DNA of 64,000 nucleotides from Onchocerca lupi (lineage: Eukaryota; Nematoda; Chromadorea; Rhabditida; Onchocercidae): positions 124,001 to 188,000 of the forward strand of contig JAOVVO010000008.1 in assembly GCA_028564675.1 (NCBI GenBank), in the 5' to 3' direction. Shown in pieces: positions 14,501 to 27,570 of this stretch. The notes beneath the pieces are model-generated. The model was not told where the DNA came from. It made no database searches and was given only the letters and a program-made list of their open reading frames with translations. A program made the position numbers and the translations under genes. Within the stretch, counting starts at the first letter, position 1. Every line of letters begins with the position of its first letter.

Positions 14501-17500
14501 TGAGTAAAATAATACTTATTTATCTATACATTTATCTATCCTTATTTATCTATAAAAATCGTATGTGCACTAATCTTAAAGTAATCTATAAAAATCGTAT
14601 GTGCACTAATCCTAAAGTAATTTCTTGGTGATCGACTAAAAAGAAAATTCTCCTAATAGTAAATGAATTTCCTGGAAAGGAAAAGGAAAGACGAAAAACA
14701 AATAAAAAGCTTATATCTTAAGAAATAATGCATACTAATAGAAAACTGCTGTGCGGAAGAACCTGCTGTATCCTCATCCATACTTGGAAATTTGTAACTT
14801 GGTGATGGAGAGCCAGATGGTGAAGATAATCCCATGGATTCTAAAATTTTTGAAAAAATATGCATTCCGTATCACAGCAATACGAAAAACAAAGTAAAAG
14901 CTAAAGTCTAGCACAAATCTTACTACCATAATTACATATTTTAACTAACAGGCCAACTTCCTATACTAATGTAGACAATTTTGATTACGTTTTTTTGAAA
15001 ATTTTGGTATTTCAAATAATGCGTAAATCAGTAGACGGAAAAGAGAAATGCGATATTAATTTCCTCTTCTTTTCATTTTCACACTTATTATCGTCAGTGA
15101 AAGTAATAGCAAATATTTGATCAAACATAATTAAAATGGATTTAAACAGTATTACTAATGATTCATGAAAATTTCCAAAATTCCTTCATTCTTATTGCTA
15201 CGCTATATAAATAAAATCTCTGATATATACCTTCACATGCCAGATCAATATTATCGACTCCTGTGATTCTTTCTCGTATTCTTGCCCATACGGGATTATC
15301 TGAAACCACTATCTTGAAAAAAATTTCGAAATGTCATCAAAAAATAAAATGAAGTCAGAAAAAAACTCAGTAAGAAATATCCATGAAATTCCTTGCAATA
15401 CAATTCACCAAGAAAAGCTCGGAAGAGAAATTGAAGTAGGATTCAAAGATAGGTCCATCATAAATGAAAAACTTAAAAATTTAGAAATAATAAGAGCGAA
15501 AGAGAAAAAATGAAACAAATTATAACCATCAAGATTTCGGCCATTTTTTGATGATGTTGATGATGGAGTACTGGTACCTCCAGTTTCACCACCACTCTCC
15601 ACTTTTTCATCTATACTTTCAGCGTTACTCATTCCAGTATTTGAATCTTCCGCCCAAATTTCCAACACTTCGCGAAGATTAAGTCTAAATTATAGGTATA
15701 AAAGTGAGGAAAAACCCGGCACGAGTTTTCTATGTAAAACAGAATCCTACAAATTATTTTTTATTTAATTTCAGAATACGTAAATAACAGTAAAGGAAGT
15801 TACTTAAACTTCGAAATATCACAAGCCAGGAAACCTAAGACAAAGTTACAGTTATCAAGTAGAAGTAAAGTAAAATTAACTCAGATACAACCAATCCAGA
15901 TATAATTCAAATTCATACCAATAATTAATATAAGAATATCAGTACTCAACTCTACAACGACTTAACATCATTCGTTATCGGGAAAAGGAAAAGTTGAATG
16001 ATAGTGGAGATCATATCGATAATACTAAATGACCTATAACCAGTTAACGAAATGGCGGGGTGAGAAAAGTTTTGCAGAATTAAATTAGATTTATTATCGA
16101 TATCATGTCACATTAAGATTTCGTTCAGTCAGTTTTCTTTAAATGCATTTGAAAAACTGCAAATTGCAAAGAGAGAAATGTAAAGCATGCAAAGGACAAT
16201 TATGATGAGTAAATTACACAGAAATACCTTTGTCTGGGAATGAATGTTAAAGAAGAAATGTTGTTATAACAGAAAATATGCAAAGAACAAAGTAGGGAGA
16301 GCGTCAACAGTAAAATATATAAGGAAAGCATACGTGACATACAGACGTGTAAAAGACACGTGAAGTAAATGATGCATACGTAACTAAACAGACGCCTATG
16401 CTTCCTCAGGAAAGCCCACAATAATACACATAAAAAAACAACGAAACCAAAGCAGGACATCCTCCAAACCAAGACATCAAGGTATTCAACTCTGATGGAA
16501 TGGTTTATGAAAAAATCGTGTGTTGTGAAATCATTGTTTTCGAATGGATTTCCTTTTTTTTTTTTTTTTTACTATTTATTTTTCCAAATTTAATTTATTT
16601 CGAATTTTTTCACTTTTTTCTCACTAAAACTTTTGCAATACTATATTAAAACAAGGAAATTCCCGAGGAGTAAGGATGGCGAATACATAAATTAAATTGC
16701 GCAAAAAAAAAAAAAAAGAAAAAAAAGTAAATAATCGCTTAAATGCAAATCATTCAGAATATTGCCATTACTTGTGATTGATGTTTAGTAGTGAAACTTT
16801 TTGGGTGAGAAAAAGAATGAGTAACGTATATGTAATTAATTTGTTTAAAGTACTCAGAGTATTAATCATTCAATGAACATATAAAACTGATATCGTTTAT
16901 TAAACAATTAAATTGATTAATTTTGAATATTCTTCAAAGAAGATCATTTGAATGATCTGTATACTATTTTATTTACTTTATTGTAGACAATGTTTGACAT
17001 AATCATTTCCATTAGTTGATTTATCTGAAAATATGGGAAAAATGATGGCATCATTTTTATTTTTAATTTTTCAAAAAATGGTAATAAACGGATATAATCT
17101 ATCTGCAATAATTCTATAACATGATAACATATGCTCTGAAAAGATTTTATAAAAAAGAATGAGGAGTTTTTTTTTTTTTTTTTCAAATTTAACTAATGAT
17201 TAGAGGAAAAGATAATATTTCAGCAATTTTCTTCGCTCTAAAATTGAAAAAAAAAAAGTATAAGCTTTATTTGATCACGTTAACAAGAAATGATTAGAGT
17301 CATAATAACAATATTATGATACAATGATATCTAGAATATTTTATAAGAAATTACAGCACTATTATACTATGTTGTCTAAATGTCATTCAATACCACTATA
17401 TAACAAATAAAATATTCCACTACTCAGAAATAAGGATCCTACACAGACGATGTTAGTGCAAAGATGCTATAAAAATTAGAGTGTATTTACGTAATACTTG

Positions 17501-18703
17501 GATATTCTGAAAGAACCTACGAAACAGATAGTGAAATAAAACTTAAAACAGAAATAACAACAGAATTTGATAAGAAGCAAGAGAATAATAGGAATATTAA
17601 CATATTACGACGATGATATTGCTATAATATCATCAAAGTAACAAGATTATATTAATGGAATAGTATGATAATATCATGCCAAGTTACTATGACTGTATTA
17701 TCAATAAACGATAATGAGTCATTAAGATATCTATCTTCTGTGATATAAATTTTGCTTAATTTAAAATAGTTCCCAAAAAGAAAGATGAAAAAAAAAATTG
17801 AAAAAGTATTGCAAATTAAGCGTTTATATTTCAAGAAAAAAAGGTGAAGAAACAACTAACCCGCTGGTGCATGGTGTTGAGATATCAGATACATATAAAT
17901 CTTCCAAACTTGAACTTTTTGTTGTTCGTTTCCGACTTGCAATCCAGGCTCGATTTGCTTTCACACTTTCCAAAGATCGAAATTCACATTGATGTGGTAC
18001 TACTGGATTTTCTGGATCAGTTATAATACGACCATCTCGAACAATCAATGTTGCACAGGTACCACGATTCAATTTATACTTATACCAACATTTTGTGCAC
18101 CGATAGTAACGTGAACGTCCATCTTTGGAAGATGAACTGAAAATTTTACGAAATTACGTGAAGAGGAAAAATTAATATCAAATATTTGAGGTTATTTCAA
18201 AGTTTATGAATAAATTGAAAAGATAGTATTTTTTCTTTTAGAAAAAATTCTTCTAAGATGGATAAAAAAGAAATAATTGGTCATTCTATCATTAAGAAAT
18301 CCGGAATTATGAGGATCATTCACAAAAGAGAACGAGCAAATGATTCGAGCTAGAAGATAAAAGCAAAGAAATATAGTACTATTTATTTGTTAGATTCCTG
18401 AGGGAACTTGAAGTCAAAAAAAAAAAGAATAAAATAAAAAAAATTACGACAAATACTTTTCCATCCTGAAACCCAAACCTTCATAGATATATATGAGTAG
18501 CAACACATTGATGATACGAACCGGAAAAAGAATTCAATAGCTAATTCAGGATTGGTTCTTGAACGATACATTATCACATGATTCTTGCCACCATGTGCTT
18601 CAACATAAACCGGTTCACCATAATCTTCCGCTGTATTTAAGGCATTTAAGGCATCCATCTTATTTATCGTTTCCACCGTGTTTTGCATATCTACCGGATC
18701 CAT
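11564..18703 (-). CDS. FLYWCH-like zinc-finger protein with unknown C-terminal region
   Basis: Eleven minus-strand exons: 18703-18522, 18136-17861, 15684-15527, 15299-15231, 14840-14763, 13953-13813, 13633-13498, 13285-13110, 12714-12638, 12444-12303 and 11710-11564, about 527 residues. The ATG lies 5 nt after an acceptor. Residues about 25-115 look like a FLYWCH-type zinc-binding module: a YRSRTNPELAIEFF strand region, then YYRCTKC, a third Cys in GTCATL, and HQC at the end. After a Ser/Thr/Gly linker the C-terminal 300 residues seem mostly helical (LLVNELEWIDNHY, RISVLSALHIF, ISICEEWL-like segments) and match no family I know. All junctions agree in phase except exon 6 to 7, where exon 6 leaves one extra base and exon 7 is open only in phase 0. 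A micro-exon or a sequence error is likely. DNA binding is inferred from the zinc module. Confidence 0.75.
14548..14619. repeat. 36-bp tandem duplication, two copies
   Basis: The segment beginning ATCTATAAAAATCGTATG at 14548 recurs at 14584 with one change (TCTTAAAG versus TCCTAAAG). It lies in an intron of the FLYWCH-like gene. Confidence 0.85.
15685..17860 (-). other. 2.2-kb intron of the FLYWCH-like gene
   Basis: This is the longest intron of the gene, between the zinc-finger exon and the linker exon. Phases on both sides agree (GG plus A gives Gly). It holds poly-T tracts near 16553-16570 and 17168-17183, A-rich runs near 16704-16727, and no coding segment that I can support. Confidence 0.6.
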
Positions 18704-19211
18704 ATTTGCTGGAAATTTTTAAGAAGGAGAAAAGTGAGAAAAGAATTTCAACAATTTTTTCTTTAACATATCAGTAATAATTTTTCAGAAACCAAGGACC
18801 AAATACATTTATATGTCTACTTTAATTAATTAACTGATATTCTACGATTTACAACTCTTCTTAATTTTAAGCGATATTTTCATCAGTGTTAATTATTGAT
18901 GAATGTATATCAGTGTAAGCGATACTATGAAATACTAATTATCCCGAATTATTATAAACTATTTTCGAATTACTACAACTAATTCTTCCTTCTGCTATTT
19001 TTGCGACCTTTTTTTTCTCGTATATTTCCCCTTTCATTCGAATTCGATAATTCGGTTATCAATTATTTACATCATATACATTATTGGTCCTTTGAAATTT
19101 ATACCAATAATGCGAAGATAATCATATTTAAATCTCACAATGTCGACCTATTTTATTTTAATAAATTTTTCAAATTTAGTACGGACTCATTCCTATATAT
19201 ACATACACACT

Positions 19212-19213
<2 letters not shown>

Positions 19214-19244
<31 letters not shown>
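19214..19244. repeat. (CA)n microsatellite
   Basis: About 15 uninterrupted CA units. A (GT)n tract of the complementary sequence lies 146 bp downstream, so the two could pair in single-stranded form. Confidence 0.95.
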
Positions 19245-19246
<2 letters not shown>

Positions 19247-19390
19247 CAAGCTATCCTGCCGAATATTTTAATCAATGTAGTGGTACTTCGTCTCGGTTCC
19301 ATTCAATTGATATCTTCTGCATTCGTATGTGTCTGTCTGTTTGTCTGTTTGTAAAGAATTTGTTAGTCCACATTAAAATGTATGTATACA

Positions 19391-19402
19391 CGTGTGTGTG
19401 TG

Positions 19403-19439
<37 letters not shown>
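19391..19439. repeat. (GT)n microsatellite
   Basis: About 24 GT units with one GC interruption at 19409-19410. It is the complement of the CA tract upstream. Confidence 0.95.
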
Positions 19440-19440
<1 letters not shown>

Positions 19441-19752
19441 TGTGTACCCCATGGCCGTTAACTTGTCCTTGGATGAATTGATGCAACGTTTCTCAGCAAA
19501 AATCGGAAAATTTCGTATGGTACTAAATTAGAACACATCATAGGAGAGATGGAAAAAAGAAATTATTTGAAATATAAAATTATTTTAAAAATAATCATTA
19601 TTAAAAGAACCAAGCATTCTTCCTAATAAATATCAAGATTTTCATATCGTAGCTATGATACTACACTGTGATACTTATACTACATCGTACTACCGCGATA
19701 TTTGCTAAGAAAACGCTTTGCAATACTATTGCATTAGTCAGATTGATTCAAC

Positions 19753-19850
19753 ATGGTACCATATGGTACTCATAAACACACTGCATGGTACAGTGTGGTA
19801 CCAAAAAACATACTACATAGTACCATGCGGTATGTGCACACTAAAAGTGC
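19753..19850. repeat. Cluster of GGTAC-centred short palindromes
   Basis: Within about 100 bp there are repeated GGTACC, GGTACT, GGTACA and AGTACC motifs. One is set in a 7-bp-arm hairpin (CACACTG ... CAGTGTG, around 19780-19800) and others in imperfect palindromes. The same GGTAC core recurs in the long hairpin at 24247-24330, which suggests a shared origin, perhaps a decayed short inverted-repeat element. Confidence 0.5.
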
Positions 19851-21574
19851 ATGTGATATTCTAAACAGGCGCTATATCACTGCTCAATTCTCGATATTGT
19901 GATAACAATATATGCAGCTAGATAACTATTTTTCTACAAATTCCAATATTTTTCCACCTGTAATAGCAAAAGAAAATTACCGGGGAATATCGAGATAACC
20001 AAAGTTTGAAATTAAGGCATCTTTCTTCAAACTGCAATATTTATCAATTGATACAGATGATAAAAATATAATATATACATATAAACAAGAATAAGATGGA
20101 AAAACATTGAAATTTTTGTAAAAAAGAGATAACCTGAATATATGCATCAAAGAGACAGTATCACATTTACAGATCATACAAGTCATACAAGTGAAATATA
20201 TACAGGAAAATATGATATTCGGCATTTGAAATATTCTTTATAAACATTTCACGTTTAAGCAAAAAAAGAAAAAAAAACCGTTTAAGCAAAAATATTTTCG
20301 ATTTAAATTCAAAATTTCCTATTTGATACATAACTTTGATTAGTACATTAACTAAGATTTGATAAAATAATTGTGTGAATAATTGATGATTTCTTCATTT
20401 CTTCAAATTTCATCTTTTTATCTAGAAATTTTTTCCAAAGTTGAATTGATTTCCGGAATGAATACTTTTTTTTTTTTCGAATTAAAAACAAAACCATGAA
20501 TTACTCATCATCTCATTTATTAACAAACTAAACTAAAAAGCAACTACCTTGCTTGGTCATTTAATATGAACAGCAATTGCAAGGTCACAAATCAATCAAA
20601 CTTTACAAAATTCCGTCGGCACAATCAAAAATCTCTCAATCATAAGCAATTGAATAAAAAAGAGATTCATTAATATTCGTAAGAAAAACAATAGCTTAAT
20701 TCAATGTAAAAGAAAAAAATTTGAAAAAAAAAAAGAAAACTGTACAGAGCTTGTTAGACGATAAGCACTGAGTCTGGATCAAGTTTATAAATAGGAAAAA
20801 TTTTAAAATTGTTGCGAAATAATTCTGAATTATTCATCATTTAGTAAAAGATTTTGATATTATTTCGAAAATTACAGAATTTAATTTAACATATTATTTA
20901 TTAAGTATTAATACCAAGCGATAATCGGAAGAATGTTAGCGAAGCTAAAGTTTTAATTATTGTCAATTTTAAATATCTATCGTCTATTTTTAACTCTTTA
21001 ACTAAATAATGAATAATTCATTACTCATTTTGGAACAATTTCAAAATTTTTTCTAAATTTAAACTGCAGTATAAACTTAATCCAAGCTCAATGTTTCTAT
21101 CCTCTAATAAGACTTGTCCAGTTTTTTTATCCAGTAAATAGGATTGAATGATGAGGAGAAGCCATGCTTTTATCTTTTCTTTAATACAATTTGCATCTTA
21201 TCATTTGGACTGGAATTTCCATCCAATTGTCCTAATGTATGTGTATAGTTTATGATAATAGTCAGTAAGCATTTTTATTTTACTCCACTAACACATATAA
21301 CTCTTATCAAAATTTCTACTTTATTGGCAACTAATTAAGTTATATCAAAGATAATTTTATTTCCTTCTTCACTTCCTTTCATTTTTTAATTCTCTTCTAA
21401 CATATCCATCCTCTCCTCGCTTTCCTCTCAATTCGATCAATCACTATTTCGTTAAACAAGCTGGAAATAAGAAAGAATGCAACAACACTGATTCTCGTCC
21501 ATCTATCCTTCCATTTTGGAACATCAAATACCATCCATTTCATCATCCTTCAGATTCATTCATCATACTTTTTT

Positions 21575-21580
<6 letters not shown>

Positions 21581-21617
<37 letters not shown>

Positions 21618-21649
21618 CCTCTCTCTCTACATATATATATATATATATA
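21581..21649. repeat. (CT)n followed by (AT)n
   Basis: An almost pure CT tract at 21581-21628 runs into ten AT units at 21630-21649. Confidence 0.95.
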
Positions 21650-21873
21650 ATACTTCATTAAATGAAATTAATGATAGCTTGCAATTGGGTAAGCAATCGC
21701 AATTAACAATAATAATAGTAGCAACAATGGTAATAATACTGGGATAAATGATTACAATGTCTCTGCTAGCTTTTGTTTATTGTTGGCATTTGATGAAGAG
21801 TGAAACATTTCGAGCACTTTTAATTGAAATCAAATGAATTGGAAATAAACAAATAGTTCGCCATCGTATCTAG

Positions 21874-21900
21874 CTACTACTACTACTACTACTACTACTA
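21874..21900. repeat. (CTA)n trinucleotide repeat
   Basis: Nine CTA units in a row in gene-free DNA. Confidence 0.9.
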
Positions 21901-22326
21901 ATACTATCCGTAACATTTGAAATTTATAGAAATAATATTGAAATATGATAGATTTGAGGTGAAAAGAAATAAGTAGAAATTTTTTTCAATTTCATTTTTT
22001 TTTTTTTTTTTTTTTTTGACATATATCATATTTTTCTGTTCACTTTTTCCAAACTTTTTACCTGAGAATAAAAAAGCATAGGAAAATAAAAGGTAGAAAA
22101 ATAAGCCGGAGAAGAAGAGATCGGGAGAAAGTGAACCGAGGAAGAGGAAATCGTAGGCTAGTAAACGGAGGAAGGAGAAATCGCGGGAGAATGACCGGAA
22201 GAAGAGAAGATTGCAGGTGTGATTAGTTAATTAATCAAATTAATAAAAGAGATTAGAAGAAAGAGCAATAGTAGAAGACGTATTGGTGGTAGTACTATGC
22301 TGCTGACGCTCAACTCGAAACATTTG

Positions 22327-22430
22327 GAATGGATGAGACGATCCATTCCAAACATCCATTCCAACCATCCGTTCCTCCTTCCGTCCTTCCGTCCGTCCGT
22401 CCGTTCATCCATCCATCCAACCACACTGGA
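22327..22430. repeat. Hairpin plus CCAT/CCGT tetranucleotide repeats
   Basis: A perfect 10-bp inverted repeat (TGGAATGGAT, loop GAGACG, ATCCATTCCA) at 22327-22352 is followed by degenerate CCAT, CCTT and CCGT repeats. On the minus strand these read as an artefactual Gly/Asp/Arg-rich open frame. Confidence 0.85.
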
Positions 22431-22490
22431 TGGTACCACACACTGAATACTTCATGACACACGCACAGAGACAGACAGACAGATGGACAG

Positions 22491-22527
22491 ACACACACAC
22501 ACACACACACACATACACACATACACG
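22491..22527. repeat. (CA)n microsatellite
   Basis: CA units with two TA interruptions, preceded by CAGA repeats. Overlapping open frames on both strands come from the repeat. Confidence 0.95.
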
Positions 22528-24246
22528 TAATAACATTAGGACGCTGGTTGTTTTTCGATTGTTGTCTCTCTCTCTGCTCTATGCTCTATGTTTGATGGTA
22601 CTACTGGAATTGGAGTACCTGTGATCTGAAATTGATGTAAGGTAAGCTTAGAATGGGTAATTGCAGTAGTGATAATAGCATGATAGCTTTCTCTATCTTT
22701 ATCTTTAAATGCTTTCGAGAATAGAGAAAACTTCGTTATCCTTATCATTTTGGAGTACCAGATGAAGCCTTTCTTGCTTTTTACTTGCAGCATAGAGAGA
22801 GTGAGAGAGGGGGAATATGCCGACTGTTAAAAAGGATTGAAGAGGGCTGGCAGAAGGCGAAAATTTAAGGGGAAATCAGGAGCAGTGTGTGGTACTAGAC
22901 GAAACAGATGAGCCATCATCATTTTCTGATATTTCCTTCGTCTTTTCTCGGAGTTGACCACAAATCCTTCCTTCCCTTTGCTCCCAGCATCTCATCAATT
23001 TCTGATTTTGAATTAATTCCAGTTCCATTCATTTCAACGATTATTGAATGTTTCACGAATTGCGTTCATTTTGTTATATCGGTAGCGAAACATATACATG
23101 AAAAATTCTTACCTAAAGTTATAAACGTTCTAAGAAACAAACAAACATTTCGTACAATGCATGAAATGAATGTGAAATCTAAATAAATTAAAGTTGCAAG
23201 TAAAATAGTAAAAGTAAGAAATAAATGAAAAAACAAACAAAAAACTCTTACTTAAAATGTATCGCATTTCACATGTTACACCTGTATTGAACATTAGAAT
23301 TCTTACCTAAACTTATATGCAGAAAAGTACCCAAAAAATGATTGAAAGAGAAGTCTTCAAAACGTAAACTGCACCGCCAGAAAAATCGTTAATCATAAAA
23401 AACACATATTAATTGAGAATGAAATTCTTATTCAATAAAATCAAAAAATAAAATAAAAAAGGAAATAAATTAAAAAAAAAAAAAAAGGCATCATATAAAA
23501 TTAGTAATGTATAAAATGCTTGCCTTCTCCATAAATCAATACTTGTAATTCAATTTATATTATAATTCCCAATTTTTTCCTCCTTTTTCAAGCATCATTT
23601 AGTGAAATCCTTCCGGGAATTCTTATCATTCCACAAAGTTTTCTTTAAATTAGCAGCTAATAGCAATTTTGTTATGCATTTTATTGGAAATTAACTTTTT
23701 TAAATGACAGCATTAAAAAAAGCTCTTTCTCTTTCTCTCTCTCTCTCTTTCTTTTTTCCCTTTATTTTAATCTAACTATATTTACCTTTGTTTTTTTGGC
23801 TTACTTTTATTTACTTTCTTTTTTTTTCTACTCTTTAATTAAATACAATTTTTTTTCCAAAAATACAATTTAAATAACTATCTCAATTTGTCCAATTTGT
23901 TTTTTTTTCCTTTTTTTTTATTAACACTTTCTTGTTTTCTTTCATTTATTTAGCTTTTTATTTTCACTGAACAAATTAATCCATTAATTTAACCTCATAG
24001 ATACGGTAAATTTTTAGCAATTCTTTGCTCATTTGAAATCAAAATTAAAAAAGAATAAATTTTTTAAATTCAACAGCAATCACTACAATTCAAACTGAAC
24101 TTATATCTACATGATTCAATTCATCTTTTGATGATAGCTAGTCATTAACAATTTGTTGGAAAGAATATGATAGATAAACAAGGATGAGATAGATTTAAAG
24201 TGGTACTTCTCTTTTCCCCGTCATAATTATGCCAAGACAATCGATG

Positions 24247-24330
24247 GACAATTGAGTACCAATGGCAAGATAAGTACCATTTGCTCCTAGCACCAAATGG
24301 TACTTATCTTTCCATTGGTACTCAATTGTC
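24247..24330. repeat. Long near-perfect hairpin, 37-bp arms
   Basis: Left arm 24247-24283 (starting GACAATTGAGTACCAATGG) and right arm 24294-24330 are reverse complements with one mismatch, separated by a 10-nt loop CTCCTAGCAC. RNA from either strand would fold into an 84-nt hairpin of the size of a microRNA precursor. A short inverted-repeat transposable element is the other explanation. No flanking target-site duplication is obvious. It is over 5 kb from any recognised gene. Confidence 0.85.
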
Positions 24331-27300
24331 TTTTTTTCATACTGTTTGTATAATTTTTAAGAATTATTTTCATCTACCATACCTGTAAATATGACATATC
24401 AATTTAAAATTTGATAAAATTAAGGGTAATATAAATTTCTGCAAATATTTCATTCGGCAGTATTTATCATATTTCGAGCAACAATACTCCGATTCACCAA
24501 AATTCTTTTGCGTGTGGAGACAAATCAGAAGTAGAACATAAATTAATAATTAATTTTGTACATTTCCTTGGTTGCTAAAAAAAGATGAAATGCAAGTGGC
24601 TGAAAAATTGAATTAAAATTTAAAAATTTTAAAACAAACATCTTAAAATGGTTCATCCATAAATGCAAAACATTATTCAAGTCGTAAAATTATGAATTTA
24701 TTAAATAGATAATCTTTGTTAGTAAATGGTTAACGAATTCATCATTTATCTGTTTTTCTAAAACTTTGATGCTCATTTGTTTAATTAAATGTAAAAAGAA
24801 GTTTTATTTTCATGAATAGCAGAAAAAAAATTAAATTTGCATATTTTGATGGAATTTTATATGAAATCTGAACCTCTTCTACTTATGGATCATTTTCTTA
24901 ATCTTCAAAGGAAAAATATTGTCTCTGAACAAAGGTCAATCGGGGTCAAATATCAGCGAGCTAGCGAGTACCAAAGGTCATGAATCATTTATGAGGAAAG
25001 GTCATTGCTATTCGTTCCATCTTCCAATCACACTTTCCAAAATCTTATTCGACTCATGAGTATTAATTTTATCCCTTCTTCTCGTTCCCAGTACTTGAGA
25101 AATCTCGAATCAGTAAAATGACAAATACTATCAGCTATCAATGGGAAACTTTAACTCATCAACTTTTGTTTATTGCATTTCAAAATTATACAATATGAGA
25201 TCAGTTAGTATCAAAATTTCTGATTAAAATTTAAAACTTTTCTTACAGTCGTAGAGAATAATTATTGATCACAAAAATATCTATCAGATACGACTGCATC
25301 TTGAAATACACAATAAACCAAGTTCTGAAAAGAGTAAGCAAGGTTTACATCATTAAGCTAACAAGAATTAAAGATTAATGAATAAAGAAATCGATTAGAA
25401 AGTTAAAATTATCAGTGATTTACTTAACGAATGTCTCAAGTAAAAGTATCCGGTTTTTGATGTCTTTTCTTAAAACATAAACGATTGTCTGATCATTTTT
25501 TCTTCTTTTTTTTCGTTTTTTTTTTCGTTTTTTTTTCGTTTTTTTTTTTTTTTTTTTGATTTCGCCTCCTTAGTGCGATGACATTTTAAGTGATCAGGAA
25601 TGGGACAATTACACATGAAAATACTGATTCTATAAATAGCGATTCCTAAATTCATTTAATCTAAAATAATCAATCCATTCTTTCAACAGCTGCTAATTTA
25701 ATCCATCAGAATATATATATTTAGCAGACTTCTTATTAACGGACGAAAATAATGGATGGAATGAAATTATTTAATTCTAAATATATGAACTTAATAATGC
25801 GAATGAAATTTTTGAAATGATAAAAACTATTTGAAAAAAAAAAAAAAAAAAAAAAACTAGACTGCTACTTTAGTCTTTAATATCAGTATGAATGAACTTA
25901 TTATCATAGATGCCTTTTATTTAATTTCCATTTTATTTGAAATTAATAAATAAAAATGACATCATCATAAAATAATAAAATATTTTGAAAAAAAAGGAAA
26001 AGGAAAAAGAAAAAAGTAATGCACAAATTAAATTATTTATTGTGCAGTTTAATTTACATTATCTTCGATGGAATTTGTGCGAAATAAAAAAGAAAAAATG
26101 TATTAAAAAAGAAATTTAAAAAATAAACAAGTAAACAACCGTGAAATAACCGATGGATGCGAAAATTGATTGCTGAAATAGTACTGTGATAAAAGAAAAG
26201 ACAAAAGAAATGAAATTTTTTCGTTTTTCTTTATTTTTTTCTTTTTTAATCTCAAGTATCGCTCAAATAACTTGGCATATTACTGCTAAGAATCTGCCTC
26301 ATAAATAGATAGATTTGATGAAACAGTTTGGCAGATTAAATTTAAGGATACGTAGTACCACTGTATACATTTTTGTCCTTTTTGATCGGAACCAGGTCAA
26401 ATCATCCGACAATACTGATACAGTCACGGATAAACTATCAATAAACGGAAACTGCGTCAATAAAATAGCAATTACAATTGAATGCATAAAAAGCTAATTG
26501 CAAAATATTCACGAGAAAAGAAAAATATCTCAGACCGAAAGTTTTGATTTCTCTATTTATTAGAAAAGAAAAAAAAAAAGTAAGGCTATCTGGACAGTTT
26601 GGAAACATTTAGAAATTAAGGAAATTAAACAGAAAGACTAAAAAATTTCACTTTCCTCTTTCTCAGACAATAACATTTCACAATTCTTATCAATCTTTGT
26701 TGTCTCTTCACCTACAATACTTTTCCTTCTTTGTCTACTATCCTTAATTATTATTACATAATACCAATAAATTTCCTTAATTTCAACATACTCGTTTGAA
26801 AATTTTAGCATATTTTATATCTCTTCAATTAATTACACTATTTTCTTCCTCACTTGCAGTCTTTTCTATTCCATATCAATTTGTTTCCAAATGTGAATAT
26901 TCTTTAGTTCTCCTCAAAAGCATATAACATTTCCATATTCACTTTTTTTCAAATTTAATTTGAAATCTAAAATTCAAAATTTAAAATTCAAATCCTTTCG
27001 AGAACAATTCTAGATTTTCAGCATTAATAGAGATGTTATTATTCATATATTTTTATGATTACTAACCTGAATTTGACCTTGAAATAAATAGATGCCAATA
27101 TTTAGATAACTTTGATGACCGGAATATTACAGTGGCAGTTTTAGAAGTATTAGTGTAAAACAAAAAGAATGCTATTATCAGAAGTTTCTCCTTCATCCTC
27201 TTAAAAATTATCTTCCATCAGACTTTGACCTCAATATCTTGCTAAATTTGACCTCACAGTGATGATTGCTAAATATTTATTTAAAATATAATAAAATAAT

Positions 27301-27416
27301 GAATGATTTCTAGCTTTTACGAGCAACTGAAGAGAAAAAAATACTGTATAAGATTAAGGAATCTAAATTACTGAAAGTCTAATTAACAGATAAATTATAC
27401 GAAAAGATATCAAGGG

Positions 27417-27570
27417 TCAAAATGACGAAATGACGCTAGCGGTGACGATAATCACTGGAAAGAGTAGCTTGCCGAACCATGTTGTCATGAATTTTCTTGC
27501 AAAGTTGATTTTGCCAATTTCATTCGTTTCTCTGGCTGAATCTGCTGAATAGTGCAAAAAGAAAATCAGT
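27417..27570 (-). other. Possible small terminal exon with membrane-like end
   Basis: On the minus strand a good polypyrimidine tract and acceptor (GCACTATTCAG) are followed by an open frame reading DSARETNEIGKINFARKF, then a hydrophobic stretch (LLFPVIIVTASVISSF) and a stop. No in-frame ATG begins it and no upstream exon was found. It could be the last exon of an unrecognised gene or chance. Confidence 0.2.

Noticed and set aside
22227..22522. Frames rich in Arg/Asp/Gly and Val/Cys on the minus strand
   Set aside because: Derived from CCGT/CCAT and CA repeats.
22933..23046. Minus-strand 38-residue frame with charged residues (KGRKDLWSTPRKDEG)
   Set aside because: Coding-like composition, but no acceptor, partner exon or homologue is visible, and the plus strand is equally open.
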